DNA of 64,000 nt, taken from contig NZ_CP011787.1 in NCBI RefSeq assembly GCF_001269425.1, positions 558,001 to 622,000 on the forward strand. The letters run 5' to 3'. The notes under the pieces were generated by a model. It was not told the DNA's origin, did no database searches, and worked only from the letters and a program-made list of their open reading frames with translations. This document shows positions 10,065-21,039 of this stretch, piece after piece; position 1 is the first letter of the stretch, and every line of letters begins with the position of its first letter. The position numbers and the translations under genes were made by a program. The stretch comes from Candidatus Palibaumannia cicadellinicola (GTDB lineage Bacteria; Pseudomonadota; Gammaproteobacteria; Enterobacterales; Enterobacteriaceae).

Positions 10065-11090
10065 ATGAATAAATTATTTCTTGCTAAAGAAGAATGGTTA
10101 AATCAACTTTCTGATGTTATTACCAATCCTATAGAATTATTACAGCAGTTACGTCTTGATAAGCATGCTCAGTTATGTGCAGGTGCCAAAACTAGGCAAT
10201 TGTTTAAGTTTCGCGTTCCTAGATCTTTTGCTAATAGAATGGTACCAGAAGATCCTGATGATCCTTTGCTCCGCCAAGTATTTACTAATATAGAAGAGTT
10301 TAAGCAACTACCAGAGTTTAGCACAGATCCACTAAATGAACAAAATAATACTATTCCTAATTTAATACATAAATACAAAAATCGTGCTTTACTGCTAGTA
10401 AAAAGTTGTTGTGCGGTAAATTGTCGTTATTGCTTTCGTCGTCATTTTCCCTATAAAAATAACCATGTAAATAAAGCTAATTTGTATCTAGCTATCAAAT
10501 ATATAAGGCAACATACTGAATTAAATGAAATTATTTTATCTGGTGGTGATCCACTAATGGCTAAAGATCACGAACTTTATGAATTGATCAATTTACTAGA
10601 TGATATTAGTCATTTGACTACCCTTCGTATTCATAGTCGTTTACCAGTAGTAATTCCAGCACGAATAACAGACAGACTTTGTCAGCAGCTTGCAAGTTAT
10701 CGCCTAAAAATTGTACTTGTCACTCATATAAATCATGCAAGAGAAATAAATTCAGAATTATGTGAAAGTATGGCAAAACTACGTGCCAAGCAGATTATTT
10801 TACTTAATCAGAGTGTACTGTTACGCGGAATAAATGATAATGCTGATATTTTAGCTATATTAAGCGAAGCTTTATTCTCCGCAGGGATACTACCCTACTA
10901 TTTACATATGTTGGACTATGTGCAAGGTGCCGCTCATTTTAGAGTTAATGAACAAAGTGCTATAAATATTATGCAGAAACTATTGGGCAAAGTATCAGGT
11001 TATCTTGTTCCTAGATTAGTTAAAGAAATTCAAGGATTACCTAGTAAGATTTTACTAGATTTGAGATTAAATCATCAAAATAATTATTAA
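10065..11090 (+). CDS. epmB: EF-P post-translational modification enzyme EpmB (lysine 2,3-aminomutase)
   Basis: Radical SAM, PLP-dependent aminomutase that converts lysine to (R)-beta-lysine, which EpmA then ligates to EF-P. The 4Fe-4S/SAM motif CAVNCRYC is at 116-123 in a 341-residue protein (E. coli 342). SGGDPLMAKDHE and the late LNQSVLLRGINDN also match the family. I chose the ATG at 10065; a TTG at 10056 would add three residues and neither has a clear ribosome-binding site. It is divergent from efp and convergent with groEL, with a hairpin at 11099-11132 just past the stop. Its dependence on SAM and iron-sulfur clusters makes its retention notable. Confidence 0.95.
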   Translation: MNKLFLAKEEWLNQLSDVITNPIELLQQLRLDKHAQLCAGAKTRQLFKFRVPRSFANRMVPEDPDDPLLRQVFTNIEEFKQLPEFSTDPLNEQNNTIPNLIHKYKNRALLLVKSCCAVNCRYCFRRHFPYKNNHVNKANLYLAIKYIRQHTELNEIILSGGDPLMAKDHELYELINLLDDISHLTTLRIHSRLPVVIPARITDRLCQQLASYRLKIVLVTHINHAREINSELCESMAKLRAKQIILLNQSVLLRGINDNADILAILSEALFSAGILPYYLHMLDYVQGAAHFRVNEQSAINIMQKLLGKVSGYLVPRLVKEIQGLPSKILLDLRLNHQNNY

Positions 11091-11098
11091 TTAATTAA

Positions 11099-11132
11099 AA
11101 CCCCCAGCCAATATTTACTTTGACTAGGGGTT
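11099..11132 (-). terminator. Intrinsic terminator downstream of groEL
   Basis: The plus strand reads AACCCCCAG, a 16-base loop, then CTAGGGGTT, a nine-pair stem with one mismatch. Read on the minus strand the stem is followed by TTTTAATTAA, so it should end the groES-groEL transcript. On the plus strand the T tract after the stem is weak, so any use by epmB is doubtful. Confidence 0.7.
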
Positions 11133-11226
11133 GAATACTATTCATTAATGTATTTATTAATTTGAGCTTATGATGATGATATTTAAATATTTAATATAGA
11201 TAACTAAACTAACCTAACTAACTACC

Positions 11227-12909
<1,683 letters not shown>

Positions 12910-12919
12910 TTAAGCTAAA

Positions 12920-13213
12920 TTACTTTTCAACAATTGCTAAAATGTCACTTTCAGACATGATTAATACCTCATCATTATCTATTTTTTCTACCTTAACACC
13001 ATATCCGTCATTAAAAATAATTGTATCACCAACTTTAACGTCTAGTCCCCTAACTTGACCATTGTCCAGGATACGGCCACGACCTACTGCTAGTACTTCT
13101 CCGCGGGTAGATTTGCCAGCTGCAGATCCTGTTAGCATGATGCCGCCAGCTGATTTTGATTCAATTTCTTTACGTTTTACGATAACGCGATCATGTAATG
13201 GACGAATTTTCAT
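12920..13213 (-). CDS. groS: Co-chaperonin GroES
   Basis: Seven-subunit lid of the GroEL chamber. It has 97 residues, as in E. coli, with the mobile loop [13 protein letters not shown] that binds GroEL and the roof segment following it. The ATG at 13213 is preceded by AAGGGGAG, an unusually strong ribosome-binding site for this genome. It is the first gene of the groES-groEL pair, behind a sigma-32 type promoter at 13309-13335, which leaves a leader of about 90 bases. Confidence 0.99.
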   Translation of the reverse strand: MKIRPLHDRVIVKRKEIESKSAGGIMLTGSAAGKSTRGEVLAVGRGRILDNGQVRGLDVKVGDTIIFNDGYGVKVEKIDNDEVLIMSESDILAIVEK

Positions 13214-13308
13214 TGATAGCTCCCCTTAAAGAAAATTTCGGTCGGTTGTTTGTTGTGTTGGATAACTATTAGGCATATTTTTTATTTATGCCCCCTTCAT
13301 ACATTAAT

Positions 13309-13335
13309 GATTGGGGCGTTCAAGTAAGCTTCAAG
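13309..13335 (-). promoter_or_regulatory. Sigma-32 (heat shock) type promoter of groES-groEL
   Basis: On the minus strand CTTGAAG (13335-13329) and CCCCAATC (13316-13309) are separated by 12 bases. This resembles the E. coli groE promoter, where CTTGAAG precedes CCCCAT, and fits the sigma-32 consensus. No competing sigma-70 pair is obvious nearby. Whether rpoH is kept in this genome cannot be seen from the window. Confidence 0.75.
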
Positions 13336-13474
13336 GGTAATAAAATAATTTTTTCTGTAATTCATTAATTGTTAGTAAAAAAATAATATTTTTTAAATAA
13401 AGAGAACTTCATAATATAATTATTTTATTTTAAAGCTTAAATTGCAGTTAATTTTCATAAATTAAGGAAACTAT

Positions 13475-14896
13475 ATGGCTAATAATTCAATCCGTATAGA
13501 AGAAGACTTACTTGGTACCCGTGAAGTGCCTGCCGCTGCTTATTATGGTATTCATACCTTACGAGCAAGCGAAAATTTTTCTATTAGTACTGTACGTATT
13601 AGCGATATCCCTGAATTAGTACGTAGTATGGTTATTGTAAAAAAAGCAGCTGCTATTGCTAATAAGGAATTAAAAACTCTACCTAATGCTATTGCAGATA
13701 TCATTACTAGTGCTTGTGATGAGATGCTAGTTAAAGGCCGCTGTATGGATCAGTTTCCAGTTGATGTCTTCCAGGGTGGTGCCGGGACTTCAATTAATAT
13801 GAACATTAATGAAGTATTAGCAAATATAGGATTAGAATTAATGGGACATAACAAAGGAGAGTATCAATTTCTTAGTCCTAATGATCACATTAATTTGTCT
13901 CAGTCTACCAACGACTCATATCCAACTGGTTTAAGATTAGCAGTATATAATGCTATTCAGCAACTAATAGTAGGCATAAATTATCTTAGTACTGGTTTTG
14001 AACAAAAAGCCAAGGCATTTGCTGATACACTAAAGATGGGACGTACCCAATTACAAGATGCTGTGCCAATGACTTTAGGTCAAGAGTTTCATGCGTTTAA
14101 TGTTCTTCTAAAGGAAGAGAAGAAAAATCTTCTTCGTAGTTCTGAACTACTGTTAGAAGTAAATTTAGGTGCTACTGCTATTGGTACTAGTATTAATACC
14201 CCATATGGTTATCAAGCTATTGTTGTAGAAAAATTAGCCAATATAAGTGGTTTACCATTTTTACCAGCGGAAGATTTAATAGAAGCAACTTCAGACTGTG
14301 GCGCCTATGTTATGGTACATAGTGCGCTAAAACGTCTTGCAGTAAAATTATCTAAAATTTGTAACGATTTACGTTTGCTTTCTTCCGGTCCTAGAACTGG
14401 ACTAAATGAAATTAATCTCCCACAAATGCAGGCTGGTTCATCGATTATGCCTGCTAAAGTTAATCCAGTTATTCCTGAGGTAGTTAATCAAGTTTGCTTT
14501 AAGGTTATTGGTAATGATACTTGTATTACCATGGCAGCAGAGGCAGGTCAATTGCAACTAAATGTTATGGAACCAGTTATTAGCCAAGCTATGTTCGAAT
14601 CTATTTATCTTCTAACTAATGCTTGCTATAATTTACAGAATAAGTGTATTGTAGGCATTAGTGCTAATCATTCAATATGTAAACAATATGTTTTTAACTC
14701 TATTGGTCTAATAACCTATCTTAATCCTTTTATTGGACATAAAAACTGCGATAAAGTAGGTAAAATTTGTTCAGAAACAGGTAAGAGCGTACGAAACGTA
14801 GTGTTGGAACTAGGTCTTTTAAATGAAGTACAATTAGATGATCTTTTTTCGTTAAATAATTTAATATATCCTATATATAAGGGACAACTTTATTAA
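13475..14896 (+). CDS. aspA: Aspartate ammonia-lyase (aspartase)
   Basis: Cytoplasmic tetrameric lyase that converts L-aspartate to fumarate and ammonia. It has 473 residues (E. coli 478) from ATG 13475, preceded by AAGGAAA. The fumarase/aspartase superfamily signature [10 protein letters not shown] is at 321-330, and TNDSYPTG (145-152) and [10 protein letters not shown] (189-198) form the rest of the active site. The C-terminus is a few residues short. It is divergent from groES, matching the E. coli aspA-groS neighbourhood with fxsA and yjeH removed. It could feed host-derived aspartate into the TCA intermediates. An alternative of fumarase C is unlikely because the sequence follows E. coli AspA throughout. 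Confidence 0.95.
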   Translation: MANNSIRIEEDLLGTREVPAAAYYGIHTLRASENFSISTVRISDIPELVRSMVIVKKAAAIANKELKTLPNAIADIITSACDEMLVKGRCMDQFPVDVFQGGAGTSINMNINEVLANIGLELMGHNKGEYQFLSPNDHINLSQSTNDSYPTGLRLAVYNAIQQLIVGINYLSTGFEQKAKAFADTLKMGRTQLQDAVPMTLGQEFHAFNVLLKEEKKNLLRSSELLLEVNLGATAIGTSINTPYGYQAIVVEKLANISGLPFLPAEDLIEATSDCGAYVMVHSALKRLAVKLSKICNDLRLLSSGPRTGLNEINLPQMQAGSSIMPAKVNPVIPEVVNQVCFKVIGNDTCITMAAEAGQLQLNVMEPVISQAMFESIYLLTNACYNLQNKCIVGISANHSICKQYVFNSIGLITYLNPFIGHKNCDKVGKICSETGKSVRNVVLELGLLNEVQLDDLFSLNNLIYPIYKGQLY

Positions 14897-14942
14897 ATTT
14901 GAAAGTTAATAAAATATTTACTTAACTTAATCAAGTGTATGA

Positions 14943-14948
14943 TATAAT
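14943..14948 (+). promoter_or_regulatory. Candidate -10 element for the tRNA-Phe / 4.5S RNA transcript
   Basis: TATAAT at 14943-14948 lies 31 bases before the mature tRNA-Phe 5' end. A convincing -35 at the right distance is not seen; ACTTAA or TTTACT are the nearest. Read as the probable start region for tRNA-Phe and the RNA gene after it. Confidence 0.45.
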
Positions 14949-14979
14949 CTAATTATAGTTTTTTTTATACAACCTTTTT

Positions 14980-15052
14980 GCCCGGATAGCTCAGTAGGTA
15001 GAGCAGGGGACTGAAAATCCCCGTGTCGGTGGTTCAATTCCGCCTCCGGGCA
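14980..15052 (+). tRNA. pheU: tRNA-Phe (GAA)
   Basis: A 73-base cloverleaf with acceptor arms GCCCGGA and TCCGGGC, D arm GCTCAGTAGGTAGAGC, anticodon loop CTGAAAA (anticodon GAA) and T loop TTCAATT. Nearly identical to E. coli tRNA-Phe outside the T stem. The CCA end is not encoded (A73 is followed by CAT). The neighbourhood matches E. coli, where pheU lies near dcuA-aspA. Confidence 0.97.
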
Positions 15053-15068
15053 CATTCCTAGTTAATAA

Positions 15069-15182
15069 GGAAGTCCATATTAGTGCTCCTGCATAATACT
15101 TACTTGTAAAATCGATCAGGTCCGGAAGGAAGCAGTCGTAGCAGGTTATTTGTGTGCCAGGATGTTGTTAATTGGACTTCCG
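15069..15182 (+). ncRNA. ffs: 4.5S RNA (signal recognition particle RNA)
   Basis: RNA core of the signal recognition particle, partner of Ffh. The outer helix is GGAAGTCCA (15069-15077) with TGGACTTCC (15173-15181). The conserved apical domain is easily read: CAGGTCCGGAAGGAAGCAG then GCAGG, and TGTGTGCCAGGATG matches the E. coli 3' half. The length of about 114 bases equals that of E. coli. It starts only 16 bases after tRNA-Phe, so both are probably cut from one precursor. Confidence 0.95.
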
Positions 15183-15241
15183 CCTTTCTTTAGCCTTTAT
15201 ATACATAAAAAAACTATATTGTTAGTTTATACTTGTTTTTA

Positions 15242-15844
15242 CTATAGTTTAGTAAAATTTTTAGCAAGATATTTAGTCACCCCTTCAGGTGAAGGGATCA
15301 TACCATCCTGATCTTTTTCCCACTGAGCTGGGCAAACTTCTCCATATTCTTCGTGAAATTGTAAAGCATCCACCATACGTATCATTTCATCGATATTTCT
15401 GCCAAGTGGTAAATCATTAACTACTTGGTGACGTACAATACCATGGTTATCTATCAAAAATGAACCTCTTAAGGCAACACCTAAATCAGGATGTTCAATT
15501 CCATATGATTTTATAATTTCACGTTTTATGTCAGCAACCATAGGGTACTGTACTTTACTAATACCACCTTGGTTAATTGTCATAGATCGCCAAGCATTAT
15601 GCACATATTCAGAATCGCATGAAATACCAATTATTTTAACACCTCTTTTATGAAAAGAAAAATAACGCTTGTCGAATGCTATTAACTCAGACGGACAAAC
15701 AAAGGTAAAATCCATAGGCCAAAAGAAAACAACAGCCATATGACTTTTAATGTAGTTTTTTAGGTTAAAGTTATTTACTATTTCACCATTTCCTAGTACG
15801 GCGGCTGCCGTAAAGTCAGGTGCTGGACGAGTAACTAATACCAT
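15242..15844 (-). CDS. 2-Cys peroxiredoxin (AhpC/TSA family)
   Basis: Thiol peroxidase that reduces hydrogen peroxide and organic peroxides. It has 200 residues, ATG at 15844. The peroxidatic cysteine is C50 in FTFVCPSE and the resolving cysteine C171 in EVCPAQW, so it is a typical two-cysteine enzyme. The C-terminal extension after C171 is complete. It resembles the Prx1/TSA type found in Buchnera and other enterics (often called ahpC or tsaA) more than E. coli AhpC, so I give no symbol. No dedicated reductase (AhpF) is in the window; thioredoxin is the likely donor. It converges on the 4.5S RNA gene. Confidence 0.9.
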   Translation of the reverse strand: MVLVTRPAPDFTAAAVLGNGEIVNNFNLKNYIKSHMAVVFFWPMDFTFVCPSELIAFDKRYFSFHKRGVKIIGISCDSEYVHNAWRSMTINQGGISKVQYPMVADIKREIIKSYGIEHPDLGVALRGSFLIDNHGIVRHQVVNDLPLGRNIDEMIRMVDALQFHEEYGEVCPAQWEKDQDGMIPSPEGVTKYLAKNFTKL

Positions 15845-16559
15845 AATATTTTTTCCTATTTTATCTAGATAAAGCCTAAATATAAATTTATTGTAAAGTA
15901 ATACACTACAATAATAAAGCTAAACGCTATAATTTATTAGGTAAATATATTGTTATTAACTAGATTAACTTTTAACATATTTATTATCTACTTACTGTAC
16001 TTGCAGATTATGATTGTATTGCTATTTATCTGCAGCCAGAACAAACAAAGTAGTGCCTGCCTGCATTTTTTTATTATCGCTTTATGGTCCTAGCGGTAGG
16101 TAGCTGGAGGATAAAGTATTATTCCCGCTAGGATATTTGGGAGCAACATTAAATACCATACGATAAACTACTTTAGTTTATTAAAGTAAGTAAGCCAGAA
16201 GATGTAGTTTAAGGGTTGTTTCGTTGGATAATCGATATTATTTATTATCCCTAATAGGGATGCGCGTCATTTTTTTATATTTTTTATCAATTTGGTAATG
16301 AAAATACGTAATGTTACATCGCTATATGTTTAGTGTTACTATTATACATATTTTCATTATAGTAAAGCTTATTGGCATCATTTTGATAAAAATCACTAAA
16401 TATTTTGTGATAGTATTATATTCACAATGTACTACGACGTTATTATCAGCGTTTTATGGCTTGGTGACGTAGTCATGCTGCTATAGATACAGGTACATGA
16501 AGAAATGTTATTTAATAATTTTCTAAAAAAATTTTTTTTAAACTAAAAATGAGGTAATC
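15845..16559. other. 715-base gap without a gene, containing inverted repeats
   Basis: No open frame or recognisable protein remnant was found in this stretch between the peroxiredoxin and yajC. In E. coli queA-tgt precede yajC, but I could not match either. It holds TCCTAGCGG (16088-16096) paired with CCGCTAGGA (16135-16143), ATCCCT (16247-16252) paired with AGGGAT (16256-16261), GGATAAT (16226-16232) against ATTATCC (16244-16250), and TTGTGA/TTCACAA at 16405-16427. The promoter of yajC-secDF and of the peroxiredoxin must also lie here. Either decayed gene or structured RNA. Confidence 0.5.
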
Positions 16560-16898
16560 ATGGATATATTTTTTTTTATTACTGATGCTATAGCAAGTAC
16601 TAGCGATTATTCAAGAGGAAGTTCTTACTCTATGATAATTATGCTGGTATTTTTCTTTTTAATTTTTTATTTAATGGTATTACGTCCGCAACAAAAACGC
16701 GCCAAAGTCCATAATGAATTAATAAATTCTATCTCTAAAGGAGATGAAGTACTTACTAACGGGGGGTTAATAGGTAAAGTAGTTAAAATCACTGCAACTG
16801 GTTATCTATCAGTAGCACTAAATGAAACAAATGAAGTATTGATTAAACGTGACTTTATAGCTTCGGTATTACCAAAAGGTACAATTAAAGCATTATAA
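16560..16898 (+). CDS. yajC: Sec translocon accessory subunit YajC
   Basis: Small inner-membrane partner of SecD and SecF. It has 112 residues (E. coli 110) with one membrane helix at about 22-41, then the conserved LRPQQKRAKVHNELINSI and KGDEVLTNGG segments in the cytoplasmic part. The ATG at 16560 follows GAGGT. secD begins 12 bases after the stop, so yajC-secD-secF form one operon as in E. coli. Confidence 0.96.
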   Translation: MDIFFFITDAIASTSDYSRGSSYSMIIMLVFFFLIFYLMVLRPQQKRAKVHNELINSISKGDEVLTNGGLIGKVVKITATGYLSVALNETNEVLIKRDFIASVLPKGTIKAL

Positions 16899-16910
16899 GG
16901 TAAGAATAGT

Positions 16911-18764
16911 ATGAAAAATATTGTGTTAAATAGCTATCCTTTATGGAAGTATATAATACTAGTATTTATTTTAATATTTGGCTTACTATATGCACTGCCA
17001 AATTTTTTTGGTGAAGATTTTGCTATACAAATCACAGGTACTAGTGGTACTACTATTAGTAAATTAACACTAAGATATATTAACAATTTACTTCAAAAAC
17101 AACATATTACTAATAAGTCTATTACATTAATTAATGATACTATTTTAGTAAAATTTAATAATCAAAATATACAGTTATCAGCCTATGAAACATTATTAAA
17201 TACACTAGGTAATAATTATGTCGTTGCACTTCATTTAGCACCAGCTACGCCATTATTTTTAGCGAAAATAGGTTCTAAGCCTATGAAATTAGGTTTAGAT
17301 TTACGTGGTGGCGTCCATTTTTTAATTGACGTAGATATTAATACAATTCTTAGTAATGTACAACAAAAAAATATTAGCATGATGCTGGAAGAGTTGCGTG
17401 CGAAAAATATTCCTTATATTTCAGTGCATAAAATAGATAATTACGGGAGCGAGATTTGTTTTTTGAATGCATCTATACGTGAACAAGCACTTTATTTGAT
17501 TAGGTCAATTAACCATACTAATCTATTAATAAAACGTAGTGGTAAATATAATATCAGCGCTAATTTATCTGATACTAATATACGTGAAGTACGTAACTCT
17601 GCAGTACAACAGAACATGACTATTATACGGAATCGTGTCAATCAATTAGGTATAGCTGAGTCACTAGTACAGCGTAATGGATCTAATAGAATTATAGTAG
17701 AATTACCTGGTATTCAGGATCCAGCACGTGCTAAGGAAATTATAGGCGCTACTGCTATGCTAGAGTTTAGGCTAGTAAATAATAATACCGTATATAATCC
17801 TAACGAAGCTAGTAAGCGATTTCCAGAAAATTTAGAAGTTAAATTTACTCGTCATGGTCATCCGGTAGTATTATATAAACCTATAATTATGACAGGTAAT
17901 CATATTATAAATGCTACTTGCAGTAAGGATGATTATAATAACCCGCAGGTTAATATTTTTTTAGACCATGCTGGTGGAAATATTATGTCTAAATTTACTA
18001 AGAATAATATCGGGAAGCTAATAGCTACACTATTAATTGAATATAAAGATCATGGTAAAAACAACACTAACTTAGTTAAGCAAGAAGAAGTAATTAACAT
18101 TGCGACTATCCAGTCACGTATTAGTAATATGTTTTGCATTACTGGTATTAGTAATATGAAAGAAGCACGTCATCTTGCATTATTACTACGTACTGGTGCA
18201 TTGAGTGCACCAATAAAAATTGTTGAGGAGTGTACTATTGGACCTACTCTTGGTAGACTAAATATCACTCAGGGTTTAGTAGCATGTATCTGGGGACTAA
18301 TAGCTTCTATACTATTTATGGTCATATGGTACCGTAAGTTTGGTCTTATTGCTGCTACAGCACTTATTGCTAATTGTATTCTTATTATGGGAGTTATGTC
18401 ATTATTACCAGGTGCTACTCTAACAATGCCGGGTATCGCTGGTATAGTACTAACTCTAGCAGTTGCAGTAGATGCTAACGTACTAATTTATGAACGCATA
18501 AAAGAGGAGCTCCTTAACGGGAGAAAGGTACAACATGCTATTCATCAAGGTTATCATTGTGCTTTTTCTAGTATATTAGACGCTAATATGACAACTCTTA
18601 TTACTACTATAATTCTCTATGAATTTGGGACTGGTCCTATTAAAGGTTTTGCAATAACTACTGCTATTGGTATAGCCACTTCAATGTTTACAGCTATTAT
18701 AGGCACTCGTGCTATAGTTAATTTACTATATGGTAGTAAGTCTATATCTAAACTATCTATTTAG
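16911..18764 (+). CDS. secD: Protein translocase subunit SecD
   Basis: RND-like inner-membrane protein that, with SecF, uses the proton gradient to pull proteins out of the SecYEG channel on the periplasmic side. It has 617 residues (E. coli 615). A first membrane helix at about 13-30 is followed by the large periplasmic domain, with LGLDLRGGVHFLIDVD near 125-140, then the five-helix C-terminal membrane domain with LTLAVAVDANVLIYERIKEE. Full-length and undamaged. SecF follows after 8 bases. Confidence 0.98.
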   Translation: MKNIVLNSYPLWKYIILVFILIFGLLYALPNFFGEDFAIQITGTSGTTISKLTLRYINNLLQKQHITNKSITLINDTILVKFNNQNIQLSAYETLLNTLGNNYVVALHLAPATPLFLAKIGSKPMKLGLDLRGGVHFLIDVDINTILSNVQQKNISMMLEELRAKNIPYISVHKIDNYGSEICFLNASIREQALYLIRSINHTNLLIKRSGKYNISANLSDTNIREVRNSAVQQNMTIIRNRVNQLGIAESLVQRNGSNRIIVELPGIQDPARAKEIIGATAMLEFRLVNNNTVYNPNEASKRFPENLEVKFTRHGHPVVLYKPIIMTGNHIINATCSKDDYNNPQVNIFLDHAGGNIMSKFTKNNIGKLIATLLIEYKDHGKNNTNLVKQEEVINIATIQSRISNMFCITGISNMKEARHLALLLRTGALSAPIKIVEECTIGPTLGRLNITQGLVACIWGLIASILFMVIWYRKFGLIAATALIANCILIMGVMSLLPGATLTMPGIAGIVLTLAVAVDANVLIYERIKEELLNGRKVQHAIHQGYHCAFSSILDANMTTLITTIILYEFGTGPIKGFAITTAIGIATSMFTAIIGTRAIVNLLYGSKSISKLSI

Positions 18765-18772
18765 ATAATATT

Positions 18773-19726
18773 ATGATTATGCAAAACAGTATAGAAGAAT
18801 TAACTTATGGCCATAAAATATACAATTTTATGCGTTGGTCATATATTGCTTTCATGTTATCTATAATAACATTTATAGCTTCTATTACTGTTATATTTTT
18901 ATGTGGTTTTAATTTAGGATTAGATTTTACTGGTGGTACAGTGATTGAATTAAAGTTAGAAAAAACTACAGATATCAATAAAATACGAGAAGCAATACAA
19001 CATGCAGTATTTAGAGATCCTATAGTCCAATACATTGGTAATAATAAAAATATAATTGTACGCATTCCTCCAGTAGAAGAAAATACTGAAAAAAAACTTG
19101 GTAATAAAGTACTTAGGGTAATAGATAAAGTTACTAACCAGAAAGCTACTTTAACAAGATTAGAGTATATTGGACCTAACGTTAGCTATGATATATTGTC
19201 AGCAGGTATTATCTCACTACTGTTAGCTATAATTTGTATTTTTATCTACGTAGTTGTTCGTTTTGAGTGGAGATTGGCAACTGGTACTGTAATAGCTTTA
19301 ATCCATGATGTTGTTATTACCCTAGGTTTGCTATCATTATTCCATCTGGAAATAGAACTAACCATTATAGCTGCTCTAATTTCTGTTATTGGTTATTCAC
19401 TCAATGATAGCATCGTAGTTTCTGATAGAATCCGTGAAAATTTTCGTAAAATTAGTAGTATTAATACTAATGCTTATGAAATTTTTAATATTTCGCTTAC
19501 TCAAACACTCAGTAGAACAATGATTACTTCAGCTATTACTATGATGGTAGTACTAATATTACTTATTTTTGGTGGATCAATGCTACGTGTTTTTTCTATT
19601 ACTTTGTTAACTGGTGTTTTTATCGGGACAATTTCATCAATATATGTTGCTTCTGCGCTTGCTCTGAAGCTTGGTATGAAACGCGAACATATTATGCAAC
19701 AACAAATAAATAAAGAAAGCATATAA
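18773..19726 (+). CDS. secF: Protein translocase subunit SecF
   Basis: Partner of SecD in proton-driven protein export. It has 317 residues (E. coli 323). The motif GFNLGLDFTGGTVIEL lies near 44-59 after the first membrane helix, and the C-terminal membrane domain has SVIGYSLNDSIVVSDRIREN. The start at ATG 18773 is 8 bases after secD; a second ATG two codons on is an equal alternative. Last gene of the yajC operon; ribD begins 146 bases later. Confidence 0.97.
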   Translation: MIMQNSIEELTYGHKIYNFMRWSYIAFMLSIITFIASITVIFLCGFNLGLDFTGGTVIELKLEKTTDINKIREAIQHAVFRDPIVQYIGNNKNIIVRIPPVEENTEKKLGNKVLRVIDKVTNQKATLTRLEYIGPNVSYDILSAGIISLLLAIICIFIYVVVRFEWRLATGTVIALIHDVVITLGLLSLFHLEIELTIIAALISVIGYSLNDSIVVSDRIRENFRKISSINTNAYEIFNISLTQTLSRTMITSAITMMVVLILLIFGGSMLRVFSITLLTGVFIGTISSIYVASALALKLGMKREHIMQQQINKESI

Positions 19727-19872
19727 AATATATATATTTATATTGATATCTTTTTAACGAAACTAAATACTTAGTGTTCATTATCACAGATAATTTGAAT
19801 TTAAGTTATTTAACATTAAAAAAATATAATATGAGTATATTCATTACATAGTTCTTATAGGCTTATTCAATC

Positions 19873-21006
19873 ATGATAGATGATGAATTTTACTTAGCAT
19901 TAGCATTTAAGTTAGCTAGTCGTGGACGTTTTACTACAGCACCTAATCCTAATGTAGGCTGTGTTATTATACGCGATCAAGTAATAGTTGGTCAAGGTTA
20001 CCATGTACGAGCTGGTGAACCTCATGCAGAAGTGCATGCACTACGCATGGCTGGTCAAGCTGCTAGGGGCGCTACTGCTTATATCACACTAGAACCTTGC
20101 AGTTACTATGGACGTACCCCACCATGTACAGAAGCCTTAATAGAAGCAGGGATAGTACGAGTAGTTACTGCTATGTTAGATCCTAATCCAAAAGTTAATG
20201 GTCGTGGCATTTATCGTCTACAACAAGCTAACATAGAAGTACGCTATAATCTTATGCTACGAGAAGCCGAGATTATTAATAAAGGTTTTTTAAAAAGAAT
20301 GCGTACTGGTTTTCCTTGGATTATAGTAAAACTAGCGGCTTCTTTGGATGGACGTACAGCAATGGCATCAGGAGATAGTCGTTGGATTACTTCTGATCAA
20401 GCACGTCAAGATGTACAGCGCTTTCGTGCTGAAAGCGACGTTATTCTTTCTACTTCAGCTACTATATTAGCTGATAATCCATTACTGAATGTGCGATGGT
20501 TATCTCTTCCAGATGAAGTTAAGTGCTTATACGAAAACGAAGAAAAGTCACTACGACAACCAATAAGGGTAATTATCGATAGCGCAAATAGGGTCAATCC
20601 CTCACACCGTGTAGTACAATGTGAGGGAAAAACCTTGTTAGCACGGATAAAACATGACAAAAACATCCAATGGCCGGCATTAGTTGAGCAATTACAGTTA
20701 CCATCATGTAATAAGAATGGTATCGTATATATTGATCTCATTGCGCTTATGATGCAATTAGCAAGCAGACAAATTAATATTGTATGGGTAGAGGCTGGAG
20801 CTAGTATGGTTGGAGCGTTATTATCTTCAAGTCTAGTTGATGAATTAATTATTTATATTTCACCAAAACTACTAGGTTCAGCTGCTAGACCATTATGCTT
20901 ATTACCAGAACTTGAACATCTAAGTGATGCGCGATGTTTTGATATAATTGATATACATAAAATTGGCCCTGATATACGCCTAAGTTTAAAACCAATATTG
21001 AAATGA
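19873..21006 (+). CDS. ribD: Bifunctional riboflavin biosynthesis deaminase/reductase RibD
   Basis: Catalyses two consecutive steps of riboflavin synthesis: deamination of the pyrimidine intermediate and NADPH reduction of its ribosyl chain. It has 377 residues (E. coli 367). The N-terminal zinc deaminase domain has HAE at 51-53 and PCSYYGRTPPC at 75-85; the reductase domain starts near 150 with KLAASLDGRTA and contains ILADNPLLNVR. Starts at ATG 19873. The E. coli neighbour nrdR is absent. It heads ribD-ribH-nusB on the plus strand. RibB is at 38893; ribA and riboflavin synthase are not in this window. Confidence 0.97.
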   Translation: MIDDEFYLALAFKLASRGRFTTAPNPNVGCVIIRDQVIVGQGYHVRAGEPHAEVHALRMAGQAARGATAYITLEPCSYYGRTPPCTEALIEAGIVRVVTAMLDPNPKVNGRGIYRLQQANIEVRYNLMLREAEIINKGFLKRMRTGFPWIIVKLAASLDGRTAMASGDSRWITSDQARQDVQRFRAESDVILSTSATILADNPLLNVRWLSLPDEVKCLYENEEKSLRQPIRVIIDSANRVNPSHRVVQCEGKTLLARIKHDKNIQWPALVEQLQLPSCNKNGIVYIDLIALMMQLASRQINIVWVEAGASMVGALLSSSLVDELIIYISPKLLGSAARPLCLLPELEHLSDARCFDIIDIHKIGPDIRLSLKPILK

Positions 21007-21039
21007 ATAAACTAAACTGTAAGGATAAGGATAATAATT

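Noticed and set aside
16405..16427. CRP-like site before yajC (TGTGA and TCACA)
   Set aside because: The spacing between the half sites is 11, not 6, so it does not fit CRP; kept only as an inverted repeat.
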